Shown: positions 15,661 to 24,345 of the stretch, piece after piece | How positions within the stretch are numbered: position 1 is the first letter of the stretch | Layout: the number at the start of each line of letters is the position of its first letter | Translations under genes and position numbers: made by a program | Assembly (NCBI GenBank): GCA_963750895.1 | Contig: CAVVSD010000001.1 | Span: 62,001 to 126,000 of the forward strand | Source of the DNA: CAVVSD01 sp963750895 | GTDB taxonomy: Bacteria; Actinomycetota; Thermoleophilia; Solirubrobacterales; Solirubrobacteraceae | DNA: 64,000 bases | Reading direction: 5' to 3' | Notes under the pieces: generated by a model | What the model was told of the DNA's origin: nothing | Seen by the model: the letters and a program-made list of their open reading frames with translations, nothing else | Database searches by the model: none

Positions 15661-16391
15661 TGGAAGTACTGGCCTCCGTCGATGACCATGGTCTGGCCGG
15701 TGATGAACGATGACTCGGGGCCGCACAGGAACGCGACCGCGCCGGTGACGTCCTCGGGGACCTGGTCGCGCTTGATCGTGCGCGACGACACCGAGATCTC
15801 CTGCAGCGCCTCGACGACCTCGGGGTGCTCCTCGACGCCGTCGCTCATCGTGAACCCCGGTGCGACGCAGTTGACCCGCACCTCGCCCGCGAGCTCCTTG
15901 GCCAGCGCGCGGGTGAAGGCGACGATCGCGCCCTTGCTCGTGACGTAGTGCAGGAGGAACGGCACGCCGCGGAACGGCGTCCCCGACGAGATGTTCACGA
16001 TCCGCCCGTCGCCCGACGCCTTCATCCGGGGGACGACCGCACGGCAGGTGAGGAACATCGAGAGGACGTTGACGTCCATCACCCGCCGCCACTCCTCCAC
16101 GGGGATCTCGCTGAACGACCGCATCGCCAGCGACGCGTAGAGGCCGGCGTTGTTCACGAGCACGTCGATGCGCCCGCAGCGCTCCTCGACCTCGGCCGCC
16201 ATGCGCTCGACGTCGAGCTCCGACGCCACGTCGACCGTCAGGCCCACGCCGTCCGGGTACGCGGCCGCCGCCTCCTCGGCGCCCTGCAGGTCGGCGATCA
16301 CGATCCGCGTGCCGTCCTGCGCCAATCGGTCGGCGATGGCCTTCCCGATGCCCTTCGCGCCGCCGGTGACGATGGCGACCTCCCCGGTCAT
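15657..16391 (-). CDS. short-chain dehydrogenase/reductase (SDR)
   Basis: 244 aa classical SDR. The NAD(P) motif is TGGAKGIGKAIADRLA. An acidic residue after the second strand (IVIADLQG) suggests NAD(H) preference. NNAG, catalytic Ser in NISSGTP, YxxxK in LLHYVTSKGAIVAFTRALAK and the C-terminal TGQTMVIDGGQY are all present. It shares the ALDH stop/ATG junction (1-nt overlap at 16391). It probably oxidises an alcohol or hydroxy acid in the same pathway as the lactonase and aldehyde dehydrogenase. Confidence 0.88.
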   Translation of the reverse strand: MTGEVAIVTGGAKGIGKAIADRLAQDGTRIVIADLQGAEEAAAAYPDGVGLTVDVASELDVERMAAEVEERCGRIDVLVNNAGLYASLAMRSFSEIPVEEWRRVMDVNVLSMFLTCRAVVPRMKASGDGRIVNISSGTPFRGVPFLLHYVTSKGAIVAFTRALAKELAGEVRVNCVAPGFTMSDGVEEHPEVVEALQEISVSSRTIKRDQVPEDVTGAVAFLCGPESSFITGQTMVIDGGQYFH

Positions 16392-17848
16392 CAGACCCCC
16401 GCCATGCAGAGGTACTTCGTCTCGAGCCAGTCGTCGATGCCGTACTTCGAGCCCTCGCGGCCGATGCCCGACTCCTTCATGCCGCCGAACGGCGCGACCT
16501 CGGTCGAGATGACTCCGGTGTTGATGCCGAGGATCCCGTACTCGAGCGCCTCGGAGACGCGCCAGATGCGCGACATGTCGCGGGAGTAGAAGTAGCTCGA
16601 CAGGCCGTACGGCGTCGCGTTCGCCATGCGCACCGCCTCGTCCTCGGTGGTGAAGCGGCTGATGCCGGCCACCGGCCCGAAGGTCTCCTCGTAGCTCATC
16701 GCCATCGCGTCGGTGACCCCGGCGAACACGGTGGGCGTGAAGAACTGCCCGCCCCGCTCGTGCGGCGAGCCGCCGAGCAGCAGCTCGGCGCCGTGCTCGC
16801 GCGCGTCGCCGACGTGGCGCACGACCTTGTCGTAGCCCTGCTGGTCGATGAGCGGCCCGACGTTGACGCCCTCGCTGAACCCGTCGGCGACGTTCAGCTT
16901 CGAGGCGCGCTCGGTGAACGCGGAGACGAAGTCGTCGTAGACCGGGTCCTGGACGTAGATGCGGTTGGCCGAGATGCAGGTCTGCCCGGAGTTGCGGTAC
17001 TTGCAGATCAGCGCGCCCTCGATCGCCGCCTCGAGGTCGGCGTCGTCGAAGACGATGAACGCGGCGTTGCCGCCGAGCTCGAGGGAGACCTTCTTCACCT
17101 GCGCGGCGCACTGCGCCATGAGCAGCTTGCCGATCTCGGTCGAGCCGGTGAACCCGAGCTTGCGGACGATCGGGTTCGACGTCATCTCCTTGCCGATGAC
17201 CGGCGCGTCGTCGGCGTCGCCGGTCACGATGCTCATGACGCCCGGCGGCAGGCCCGCCTCCTCGCCGAGGCGCATGATCGCCAGCGCGGTGAGCGGCGTC
17301 TGCTCGGCGGGCTTCAGCACCATCGTGCACCCGGCCCCCAGGGCCGGCGCCGCCTTGCGGGTCGGCATGGCGGCGGGGAAGTTCCAGGGCGTGATGCCGA
17401 CGGTGACGCCGATCGGCTCCTTGGTGACGACGATCCTGCGGTCCTGCATGTACGTCGGGATCGTGTCGCCGTAGACGCGCTTGGCCTCCTCGCCGAACCA
17501 CTCGAAGAAGCTCGCGGCGTAGGCGATCTCGACGCGCGACTCGGCGATCGGCTTGCCCTGCTCGGTCGTGAGCAGCGCGGCGAGCGCCTCCTGGTTGTCC
17601 ATCATGAGGTCCGCCCAGCGGCGCATGATCCGCGCGCGGTCCTTCGCGACCATCCCGCGCCATCCCGGCAGCGCGGCCTGGGCGGCCTCGATGGCGCGAC
17701 GGGTCTCGCTCGTCCCCATGCGCGGGACGTCGGCGATGGTCTCGCCGGTCGCCGGGTTGACGACGGCGAACGTCTCGCCCGAGTCGGCGTCGACCCAGGC
17801 GCCGTCGATGTACGCCTGGCGCTCGAGGAGGTCGATCTGCGTCGTCAT
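16391..17848 (-). CDS. NAD(P)-dependent aldehyde dehydrogenase (succinate-semialdehyde dehydrogenase-like)
   Basis: 485 aa, the normal length for GabD-type enzymes. Landmarks: ITPWNFPAAMPTRKAAPALG, LKPAEQTPLTAL, GFTGSTEIGKLLM, catalytic Glu in VSLELGGNAAFIVFDDAD, catalytic Cys in NSGQTCISANRIYV and the C-terminal EVAPFGGMKESGIGREGSKY. The SSADH-like features make a C4-C5 semialdehyde a plausible substrate, but the family is broad. The start overlaps the stop of the isochorismatase-fold gene by 4 nt. It likely converts the aldehyde produced by the ThDP enzyme or SDR to an acid. Confidence 0.9.
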   Translation of the reverse strand: MTTQIDLLERQAYIDGAWVDADSGETFAVVNPATGETIADVPRMGTSETRRAIEAAQAALPGWRGMVAKDRARIMRRWADLMMDNQEALAALLTTEQGKPIAESRVEIAYAASFFEWFGEEAKRVYGDTIPTYMQDRRIVVTKEPIGVTVGITPWNFPAAMPTRKAAPALGAGCTMVLKPAEQTPLTALAIMRLGEEAGLPPGVMSIVTGDADDAPVIGKEMTSNPIVRKLGFTGSTEIGKLLMAQCAAQVKKVSLELGGNAAFIVFDDADLEAAIEGALICKYRNSGQTCISANRIYVQDPVYDDFVSAFTERASKLNVADGFSEGVNVGPLIDQQGYDKVVRHVGDAREHGAELLLGGSPHERGGQFFTPTVFAGVTDAMAMSYEETFGPVAGISRFTTEDEAVRMANATPYGLSSYFYSRDMSRIWRVSEALEYGILGINTGVISTEVAPFGGMKESGIGREGSKYGIDDWLETKYLCMAGV

Positions 17849-18462
17849 GCCAGCGCCGCCTTGATCTCGGCGCAGGTCGCGACGCTCGCGACGTTCGTCA
17901 TCGCGTAGTTGAGCGCCGCGTTCTGCCACTCCTCGCCGGTCGTCGACGTGCCGTCGGACGCGACGACGACCTCGTAGCCGGCGTCCGCGCCGTGGCGCGC
18001 GGTGTGCTCGATGGACATGTTCGTCCACGCCCCGGTGATGACGAGCTGGTCGGCGCCGAGGCCGCGGAGCAGGATGTCCAGCCGCGTCTCGTAGAAGCCG
18101 TTCATCCGCATCTTCTCGACGACGTGGTCGCCGTCCTGGGGCTCCAGGCCCGCCGCGGGCGCCGCGCCCCACGTCCCGCGGACGAGGGCGTTCGCACCGA
18201 GGACGCCCTGGAACAGCGGGGCGTTCTGCCTCAGCCCCGGCGCGCCCTGCTCGACGATGTACCAGACGTGGATCACCGGGACCCCGGCGGCGCGGCACGC
18301 CGCGGCGAGGTCGGCGACGTTGGCGACGACGTTCTGCGACGTCGCGTGCGCCGGGGCGCCGGAGTCGGCGAACGCGCCGCCCTCGATGATCACGTCGTTC
18401 TGCATGTCCTGGATGACGAGCGCCGAGCGCCCGGCGTCCAGCGAGAGAGGGGTCTCGCTCAC
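17845..18462 (-). CDS. isochorismatase-fold cysteine-hydrolase family protein lacking the catalytic cysteine
   Basis: 205 aa, GTG start. The fold is clear: Asp19 in VIQDMQND, Lys117 in VEKMRMNGF and the motif ITGAWTNMSIEHTARHGA. In active amidohydrolases of this family (nicotinamidase, maleamate amidase, RutB, N-carbamoylsarcosine amidase) the position of Ser150 is the nucleophilic Cys. Asp19 and Lys117 are kept. Isochorismatases such as PhzD work without a Cys, so the protein may be a vinyl-ether hydrolase or use Ser. The operon (amidase, ALDH, lactonase) would suit an amide hydrolase. It begins 4 nt after the SMP-30 gene. Confidence 0.87.
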   Translation of the reverse strand: MSETPLSLDAGRSALVIQDMQNDVIIEGGAFADSGAPAHATSQNVVANVADLAAACRAAGVPVIHVWYIVEQGAPGLRQNAPLFQGVLGANALVRGTWGAAPAAGLEPQDGDHVVEKMRMNGFYETRLDILLRGLGADQLVITGAWTNMSIEHTARHGADAGYEVVVASDGTSTTGEEWQNAALNYAMTNVASVATCAEIKAALA

Positions 18463-18466
18463 GTCG

Positions 18467-19387
18467 TCACCTCATGTAGGGGAGTCGGTTGCCGGCGACC
18501 TTGCACTGCACGCGGTACACCGACGAGGTCGCGGGGATGAACAGCCAGTTCCAGTCGGGGCCGCCCCAGTTCAGGTTGCCCACGGGCTCGGGGACCTCGA
18601 CGGTCCCGATGTGCTCGCCCTGCGGGTCGAAGACGCAGACGCCGTCCGGGCCGGTGACCCAGACGTTGCCGCGCTCGTCGAGCTTCATGCCGTCGACGAG
18701 GTCGCCGACCTCGAGGCTCCCGGTCCCGATGCCCTCGGCGAAGACGCGCCCGTTCTCCAGCGACCCGTCCGCCGCGACGTCGAAGACGCGGATGTGGGCC
18801 TTGTCCGTGTCGTTGATGTAGAGCTGCGACTCGTCGACCGAGAAGCACAGGCCGTTGGGCTGGGCGAAGTCGCCGGCGACGACCTGCGGGTCCCCGCCGC
18901 CGGGGGCGATGCGGTACACGCCCTGGAAGTCGAGGTCCTGCTCGCGCTCGAGCCCGAAGCCGGGCATCCGCCCGTAGGTCGGGTCGGTGAAGTAGATCGC
19001 GCCGTCGCTCTTGACGACGACGTCGTTCGGGCTGTTGAGCTCCTTGCCGTCGTAGTGCGACGCGAGGACCTCGCGGCCGCTGCCGGAGCCGTCGGGATCC
19101 ATGCGCACGAGCGAGCTCGTGACGTGCTCGCAGACGACGAGCCGGCCCTCGAGGTCGAAGGTCATGCCGTTGCCCTTGTTGGACGGGTTGGCGACCTCGG
19201 TGAAGCCGGTCTGACCCTCGTCCCACCGGCGGCGGACGTCGCCGGGCATGTCGCTGAAGAGGAGGAAGTTGCCGTCGGGGTTCCACAGCGGCCCCTCGGT
19301 GAACGTGCAGCCGTCGCCCAGCTTCTCGAGCTCGGCGCCCTCGTCGACGAGGTCTCGGAACGCCGGCGCGTTGACCCGGATTGCCAT
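18467..19387 (-). CDS. SMP-30/gluconolactonase/LRE family protein
   Basis: 306 aa six-bladed beta-propeller. Metal ligands of the SMP-30 fold appear in order: CTFTEGPLWNPDG (Glu), NSPNDVVVKSDGAIYFTDPT (Asn, Asp) and FAQPNGLCFSVDESQLYIND (Asn, Asp). Members hydrolyse sugar lactones or aromatic lactones with a divalent metal. It is the first gene of the long catabolic operon running to the amidase. Upstream lies CGGTTATCGATACCG, with arms CGGT/ACCG about a TATCGAT core, which may be an operator or part of the promoter. Confidence 0.88.
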   Translation of the reverse strand: MAIRVNAPAFRDLVDEGAELEKLGDGCTFTEGPLWNPDGNFLLFSDMPGDVRRRWDEGQTGFTEVANPSNKGNGMTFDLEGRLVVCEHVTSSLVRMDPDGSGSGREVLASHYDGKELNSPNDVVVKSDGAIYFTDPTYGRMPGFGLEREQDLDFQGVYRIAPGGGDPQVVAGDFAQPNGLCFSVDESQLYINDTDKAHIRVFDVAADGSLENGRVFAEGIGTGSLEVGDLVDGMKLDERGNVWVTGPDGVCVFDPQGEHIGTVEVPEPVGNLNWGGPDWNWLFIPATSSVYRVQCKVAGNRLPYMR

Positions 19388-19405
19388 CGGCCCACCCCTC
19401 TGCTC

Positions 19406-19422
19406 GGTTATCGATACCGCTC
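19406..19422. promoter_or_regulatory. candidate operator/promoter element upstream of the SMP-30 operon
   Basis: CGGTTATCGATACCG lies about 20-35 nt upstream of the SMP-30 ATG. Its arms CGGT/ACCG surround the 8-bp palindrome TATCGATA. The string ATCGATAA (minus strand) also occurs upstream of the divergent AAA-ATPase gene (near 21520), so it may be a shared promoter element. No good -35 was found, and function is inferred only from position and symmetry. Confidence 0.35.
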
Positions 19423-19453
19423 CCCTGGGCGCGAACGTAACACGTGTGCCGCG

Positions 19454-20587
19454 TCAGCCGTCGTGGCGTCGCTCGATCCCGACCAGGAGCTTTCCCAGCG
19501 CCTCGAGGCTCGCGAGGTTGTGGCCCGCGACGAACCGGTCGATGGACGGCAGCGCCGCGCGCATCCCCGCGGCCAGCGGCTGGTAGTCGGGGCTGCCCTT
19601 CACCGGGTTCACCCAGACGACCGCGTACGCCGCCCTGTGCAGGCGCTCCATCTCGCGGCCGACGAGCTCGTGGTCGTCGCGCTCCCACCCGTCGGAGGCG
19701 ATGAGGACGATCGCGCCGCGCGTCAGGGCGCGCCGCCCCCAGACGTCGTTGTACTCCTTCAGCGATGCACCGATCCGGGTGCCCGCCGCCCAGTCGACGA
19801 CGCGGCGCGCCGCGCGCTCGAGCGCGAGGTCGGGATCGCGGGTCTGCAGCTCGCGGGTCAGCCGCGTGAGCCGCGTGCCGAACGCGAAGACCTCGGCGCC
19901 GCGCCCGAGCCGGAGGATCGCGTGGAGGTACAGCAGCAGCGCCCGCGAGTAGGCCTCCATCGACCCGGAGACGTCGCAGAGCACGACGAGCTTGCGGGGC
20001 GTCTCGGCCCGCCTGCGATAGCTGCGGCGGATCGGGTCGCCGCCCGTCGCGATGGCGTCGCGGGCGAGGGCCCGCATGTCGAGGAGGCGGCCGCGGCGGT
20101 CGCGACGCAGGCGGTGCGAGCGCCGCGTGGGCCGCCGCACCGCGAGCTGGGCGATGAGCCTGCGTGCGGCGGCGAACTCCTCCGGCGTCATCGACGCGAA
20201 GTCCTTCTCGCGCAGCACCTCGTGGGCGCTGTGCCCGATGGAGTCCGGCTCGCCCTCGGCGGGAGCCGCCTCGCGGCCCATCTGCGGGTCGCGGCGGATC
20301 CGGCGCGCGCTCTTGTGCATCGTGCGCGGGTCGACCTCGCGGGGCGGCGCCACCCGGCCCGCACGGCGCAGGAACCACACGTCGAACGCGCGGTCGAACG
20401 TCGCGAGGTCCTCCCGCCGCGCCACGAACGTGGTGCGCAGCGCCCAGTAGACGTCCTCCTGGGAGGTGATGTCGAGGTGGTCGAGCCCGCGCAGCGCGTC
20501 GGACACGCGGCCCGGCCCGACCTCCATCCCGGCCTCGCGCAGCACGCGGCCGAACGTGACGATGTGGCGGGTGAGCGCCTCGCTCAC
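19454..20587 (-). CDS. VWA domain protein, CoxE-like
   Basis: 377 aa, GTG start. The N-terminal half is helical and arginine-rich (RHIVTFGRVLREAGMEVGPG, DVYWALRTTFVARREDL). The C-terminal half is a von Willebrand A domain with an intact MIDAS motif, LVVLCDVSGSMEAYSR, then VFAFGTRLTRLTREL and IVLIASDGWERDD. CoxE proteins partner with the AAA ATPase CoxD in maturing the metal centre of carbon monoxide dehydrogenase and related molybdenum hydroxylases. It lies 7 nt after the CoxD-like gene and next to a molybdenum hydroxylase operon, supporting that role. Confidence 0.87.
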   Translation of the reverse strand: MSEALTRHIVTFGRVLREAGMEVGPGRVSDALRGLDHLDITSQEDVYWALRTTFVARREDLATFDRAFDVWFLRRAGRVAPPREVDPRTMHKSARRIRRDPQMGREAAPAEGEPDSIGHSAHEVLREKDFASMTPEEFAAARRLIAQLAVRRPTRRSHRLRRDRRGRLLDMRALARDAIATGGDPIRRSYRRRAETPRKLVVLCDVSGSMEAYSRALLLYLHAILRLGRGAEVFAFGTRLTRLTRELQTRDPDLALERAARRVVDWAAGTRIGASLKEYNDVWGRRALTRGAIVLIASDGWERDDHELVGREMERLHRAAYAVVWVNPVKGSPDYQPLAAGMRAALPSIDRFVAGHNLASLEALGKLLVGIERRHDG

Positions 20588-20594
20588 GGCGTGC

Positions 20595-21485
<891 letters not shown>

Positions 21486-21553
21486 GCCGTCACCCTACCC
21501 GCGCTGTGACGATACGGATTATCGATGATCGTTCGCCTCCCCGCTGACGAAGG

Positions 21554-21595
21554 TGTATAACCGCGCTCAACCGGTCTGACCAAGGTTCAGGAGGG
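21554..21595 (+). promoter_or_regulatory. control region of the molybdenum hydroxylase operon
   Basis: A TATAAC -10-like box is at 21556-21561 without an obvious -35. Downstream, CGGTCTGACCA (21572-21582; CTTGGTCAGACCGG on the other strand) matches the FCD-GntR pattern TGGT-NNN-ACCA except for one end base. CAGGAGGG (21588-21595) is the ribosome site of the ATG at 21600. A repressor bound at the palindrome would block early elongation. Both window GntR regulators are candidates. Confidence 0.45.
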
Positions 21596-21599
21596 TTGC

Positions 21600-22397
21600 A
21601 TGGGGGGGAGTCCCATCGGCGCGGCGGAGGTCATCGTCGCCGCCTCAGCAGGTGAAGCGATCGAGGCGTTCGGCGACGGTGCAGGCGTGACCGTCGTGGC
21701 CGGCGGGACGATCGTCATGCCCGACATCACGCACCGCCGGCGCGCCGCCGAGCGCGTCGTCCTCATCGGGAACGCGGGCATGTCGGGCATCAGGGGCGAG
21801 GGTGGCCGGACCGTCATCGGCGCCGGCACGACGCTCGCCGAGCTGTCCGACGCGGTCGAGCCGCTCGGGACCTGCGCGCGGCGCGTCGCCGACATCGAGA
21901 TCCGCGAGCAGGCCACGATCGGCGGCAACCTCTGCGCCCCGCCCGGGGTCGAGAGCCCGCGCGGCGACCTGCAGGCCGCGCTTCTCGTCCTCGACGCCCA
22001 GGTCCGCTCGGCCGGGGCCGGCGGTGAGCGCACCGACCCCGTGGAGGACGTCCTCGCCTCGGACGGCGGACGCCTCGTGCTCGACATCTCCGTCGCCGAT
22101 CCGGAGGCCGCGTCGACCGCGACCGTCCGGCGACCGCACGCCCACGCCTACACCGTCATGCGCGTCTGCGCCGCCCGCGTCGGCGGTGAGGTTCGCATCG
22201 CCGTCTCCGGTGCCGCCCCGCGCGCGGTCCGGCTGCGCGCCGCCGAGGCGGCCTTCGCCGGTGGCGCCGATCCGGCCACCGCGGCGGAGCGTGCGCTCGA
22301 GGACGTCACCCCCTCGGACGACGCGCTCGCATCCGGCTGGTACCGCGCCAAGGTGCTGCCGGTCCTCGTCCGCGACGCGCTGACCCAGCTCGGCTAA
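21600..22397 (+). CDS. FAD-binding medium subunit of a molybdenum hydroxylase (CoxM/NdhF-like)
   Basis: 265 aa. FAD-PP-binding elements AGVTVVAGGTIVMPDI and EQATIGGNLCAP, and the CO-dehydrogenase flavoprotein C-terminal domain (RVGGEVRIAVSGAAPRAVRL, ALASGWYRAKVLPVLVRDAL). The subunit passes electrons from the iron-sulfur subunit to FAD. It is first in a four-gene enzyme operon, so the order is FAD, FeS, Mo-N, Mo-C. At 265 residues it is a little short compared with CoxM (about 288). Confidence 0.9.
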   Translation: MGGSPIGAAEVIVAASAGEAIEAFGDGAGVTVVAGGTIVMPDITHRRRAAERVVLIGNAGMSGIRGEGGRTVIGAGTTLAELSDAVEPLGTCARRVADIEIREQATIGGNLCAPPGVESPRGDLQAALLVLDAQVRSAGAGGERTDPVEDVLASDGGRLVLDISVADPEAASTATVRRPHAHAYTVMRVCAARVGGEVRIAVSGAAPRAVRLRAAEAAFAGGADPATAAERALEDVTPSDDALASGWYRAKVLPVLVRDALTQLG

Positions 22398-22405
22398 GGA
22401 GCACG

Positions 22406-22945
22406 ATGGAACTCACGGTCAACGGGGTGCGGCACGACGTGCTCTCGCCCCCGCTCACCACGCTGCTGAACGTGCTGCGTGAGGAGCTCTACGTCACGAG
22501 CCCGAAGGCGGGGTGCGAGCAGGGCGGGTGCGGCTCCTGCACCGTCCACGTCGACGGCCGCCCGCGCCGCGCGTGTCTGCTCCCGCTCGCCGCCGTCGAG
22601 GGCGCGGAGATCACGACGGTCGAGGGCCTGTCGGAGGGCGAGGAGCTCTCGACGGTCCAGGCCGCCTTCCACGAGCACTACGCCGCGCAGTGCGGCTTCT
22701 GCACGTCGGGCTTCGTCATGGCCGCCGAGGCGCTCGTGAATTCCGATCACGCCCGCCCGGTCGGGCGCGACGAGATCATCGAGGCGCTCAGCGGCCACGT
22801 GTGCCGCTGCACCGGCTACGCCAAGATCCTCGACGCCGTCGCGGCCGCGTCGCGCGGCGAGGGGTCCGTCGTCAACGAGCCGGCGTTCGCGTCCACCGGC
22901 GGGGAGCCGGAAGGCGGCGCGCCGACCAAGGGAGCTCCGGCATGA
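22406..22945 (+). CDS. [2Fe-2S] small subunit of a molybdenum hydroxylase (CoxS/NdhS-like)
   Basis: 179 aa. The N-terminal plant-type ferredoxin cluster is KAGCEQGGCGSCTVHVDG plus the later Cys of RRACLLPL. The C-terminal four-helix cluster is CGFCTSGFVMAAEAL and HVCRCTGYAKILDAV. All eight cluster cysteines are present. The tail after residue 155 (GSVVNEPAFASTGGEPEG) is an unusual Gly/Glu-rich extension. The stop overlaps the next ATG by 4 nt. It relays electrons from the Mo cofactor to FAD. Confidence 0.93.
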   Translation: MELTVNGVRHDVLSPPLTTLLNVLREELYVTSPKAGCEQGGCGSCTVHVDGRPRRACLLPLAAVEGAEITTVEGLSEGEELSTVQAAFHEHYAAQCGFCTSGFVMAAEALVNSDHARPVGRDEIIEALSGHVCRCTGYAKILDAVAAASRGEGSVVNEPAFASTGGEPEGGAPTKGAPA

Positions 22946-24345
22946 AGGCGATCGGCGCACGACTGCCGCGCTACGACGGCCTCGGCCACGTCAAGGGCCA
23001 GACGCAGTACGTCGACGACGTGCGCGTCCACGGGACGCTCTGGGTCAAGGCGCTGCGCTCGCCGCACCACAGCGCGCTGATCAAGTCGATCGACACGTCG
23101 AAGGCGGAGTCGATGCCCGGCGTGTTCGCGATCGTGACCGCCAAGGACGTCCCGAAGAACGTCTACGGGCACCTCGAGGCGCTCGGCGTCCCGGCCGACG
23201 AGCCGCTCATCGCGGACGAGGACGTCCGCTGGAAGGGTCAGATCGTCGGCGCCGTCGCGGCCACGACCCAGGAGGCCGCGCAGGCAGCGGTCGACGCCAT
23301 CGAGGTGACGTACGAGGAGCGCGAGCCGGTCCTCGACATCCGCACCGCCGCCGATCCGGGGGCCGACAGCTTCCACCAGTGGGGCCCGATCTATCCGCAC
23401 TTCGGCCCGCACAACCACCGGCGCGTCCGCAAGGGCGACATCGACGCGGCGTTCGACAAGGCCGACGTGATCGTCGAGGGCGTCTACCGCCCGCAGGCGA
23501 TCGAGCACGTGCCGATGGAGACGCAGACGGCGCTCGTCGTGCCCGAGCCGAGCGGCCGGCTGACGGTCTACTCCTGCACCCAGGCGATGTACTTCTCGAT
23601 GGGCGTCGTCGCGGCGCACCTCGGGTGGCCGCTGAACAAGCTCAAGTTCGTCGGCGGGACCGTCGGCGGCGGCTTCGGCGGCAAGGTCGACACGGCGACG
23701 GAGACGATCTGCGCGCTGCTGGCGATCAAGTCCAAGCGGCCGGTCAAGTGGCGGTTCACGCGCGAGGAGGAGTTCCTCGTCTCCTCGACGCGCGCCCCGT
23801 GGCACGTCGAGATCCGCGACGCGGTGACGAAGGACGGCTGGATCCTCGGCCGCCGGATGCTGACGCTGCACGACTCCGGCGCGTACGCGCGCTTCTCGCC
23901 CTACGGGCTGACGAAGCACGCGTTCCACCACACCGGCGCGTACACGATCCCGAACCTGCGCTTCGACGGGTTCGTGATCTTCACGAACCGCGTGCCGACG
24001 ACCGCCATGCGCGGCTTCGGCGTCACGTCGGTGTCGCTCGCGACCGAGATGCACCTCAGCAGGGTGGCCAAGGTCATCGGGATGGACCCGTTCGAGCTGC
24101 GGCTCAAGAACGCGAACCGCGTCGGGGACACCACCGGCAACCGGGTCGTCATGCACGACCCCTCGACGGTGCCGGTGACGCTCGCCGCGGCGGAGGCCGC
24201 CGGGATCGAGCTCGGCGCGGACTACCGCGCGATGACGTCCGACCGGCGCACCGGCGACCTGCTGCCGGAGCATCTCGCGAACCAGCAGGCGCCGGACGGC
24301 GAGCACCTCATGACGTACCGGGGCGCGAACGGAGGAGGGGCCTGA
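22942..24345 (+). CDS. molybdopterin-binding large subunit, N-terminal half (split gene, NdhL-like)
   Basis: 467 aa, equivalent to the first part of a xanthine-dehydrogenase-type large subunit. It holds the a/b hammerhead domain (ARLPRYDGLGHVKGQTQYVD, SPHHSALIKSIDTSKA) and the first Mo-cofactor domain (QAIEHVPMETQTALV, VGGTVGGGFGGKVD, TTAMRGFGVTSVSLATEMHL). The loop reads TAMRGFG, not the AYRCSFR of CO dehydrogenase, so CO is not the substrate. It ends naturally at TGA 24343-24345, sharing one base with the ATG of the second half. In nicotinate dehydrogenase of Eubacterium barkeri the Mo subunit is likewise split into about 50- and 37-kDa proteins. Confidence 0.9.
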   Translation: MKAIGARLPRYDGLGHVKGQTQYVDDVRVHGTLWVKALRSPHHSALIKSIDTSKAESMPGVFAIVTAKDVPKNVYGHLEALGVPADEPLIADEDVRWKGQIVGAVAATTQEAAQAAVDAIEVTYEEREPVLDIRTAADPGADSFHQWGPIYPHFGPHNHRRVRKGDIDAAFDKADVIVEGVYRPQAIEHVPMETQTALVVPEPSGRLTVYSCTQAMYFSMGVVAAHLGWPLNKLKFVGGTVGGGFGGKVDTATETICALLAIKSKRPVKWRFTREEEFLVSSTRAPWHVEIRDAVTKDGWILGRRMLTLHDSGAYARFSPYGLTKHAFHHTGAYTIPNLRFDGFVIFTNRVPTTAMRGFGVTSVSLATEMHLSRVAKVIGMDPFELRLKNANRVGDTTGNRVVMHDPSTVPVTLAAAEAAGIELGADYRAMTSDRRTGDLLPEHLANQQAPDGEHLMTYRGANGGGA

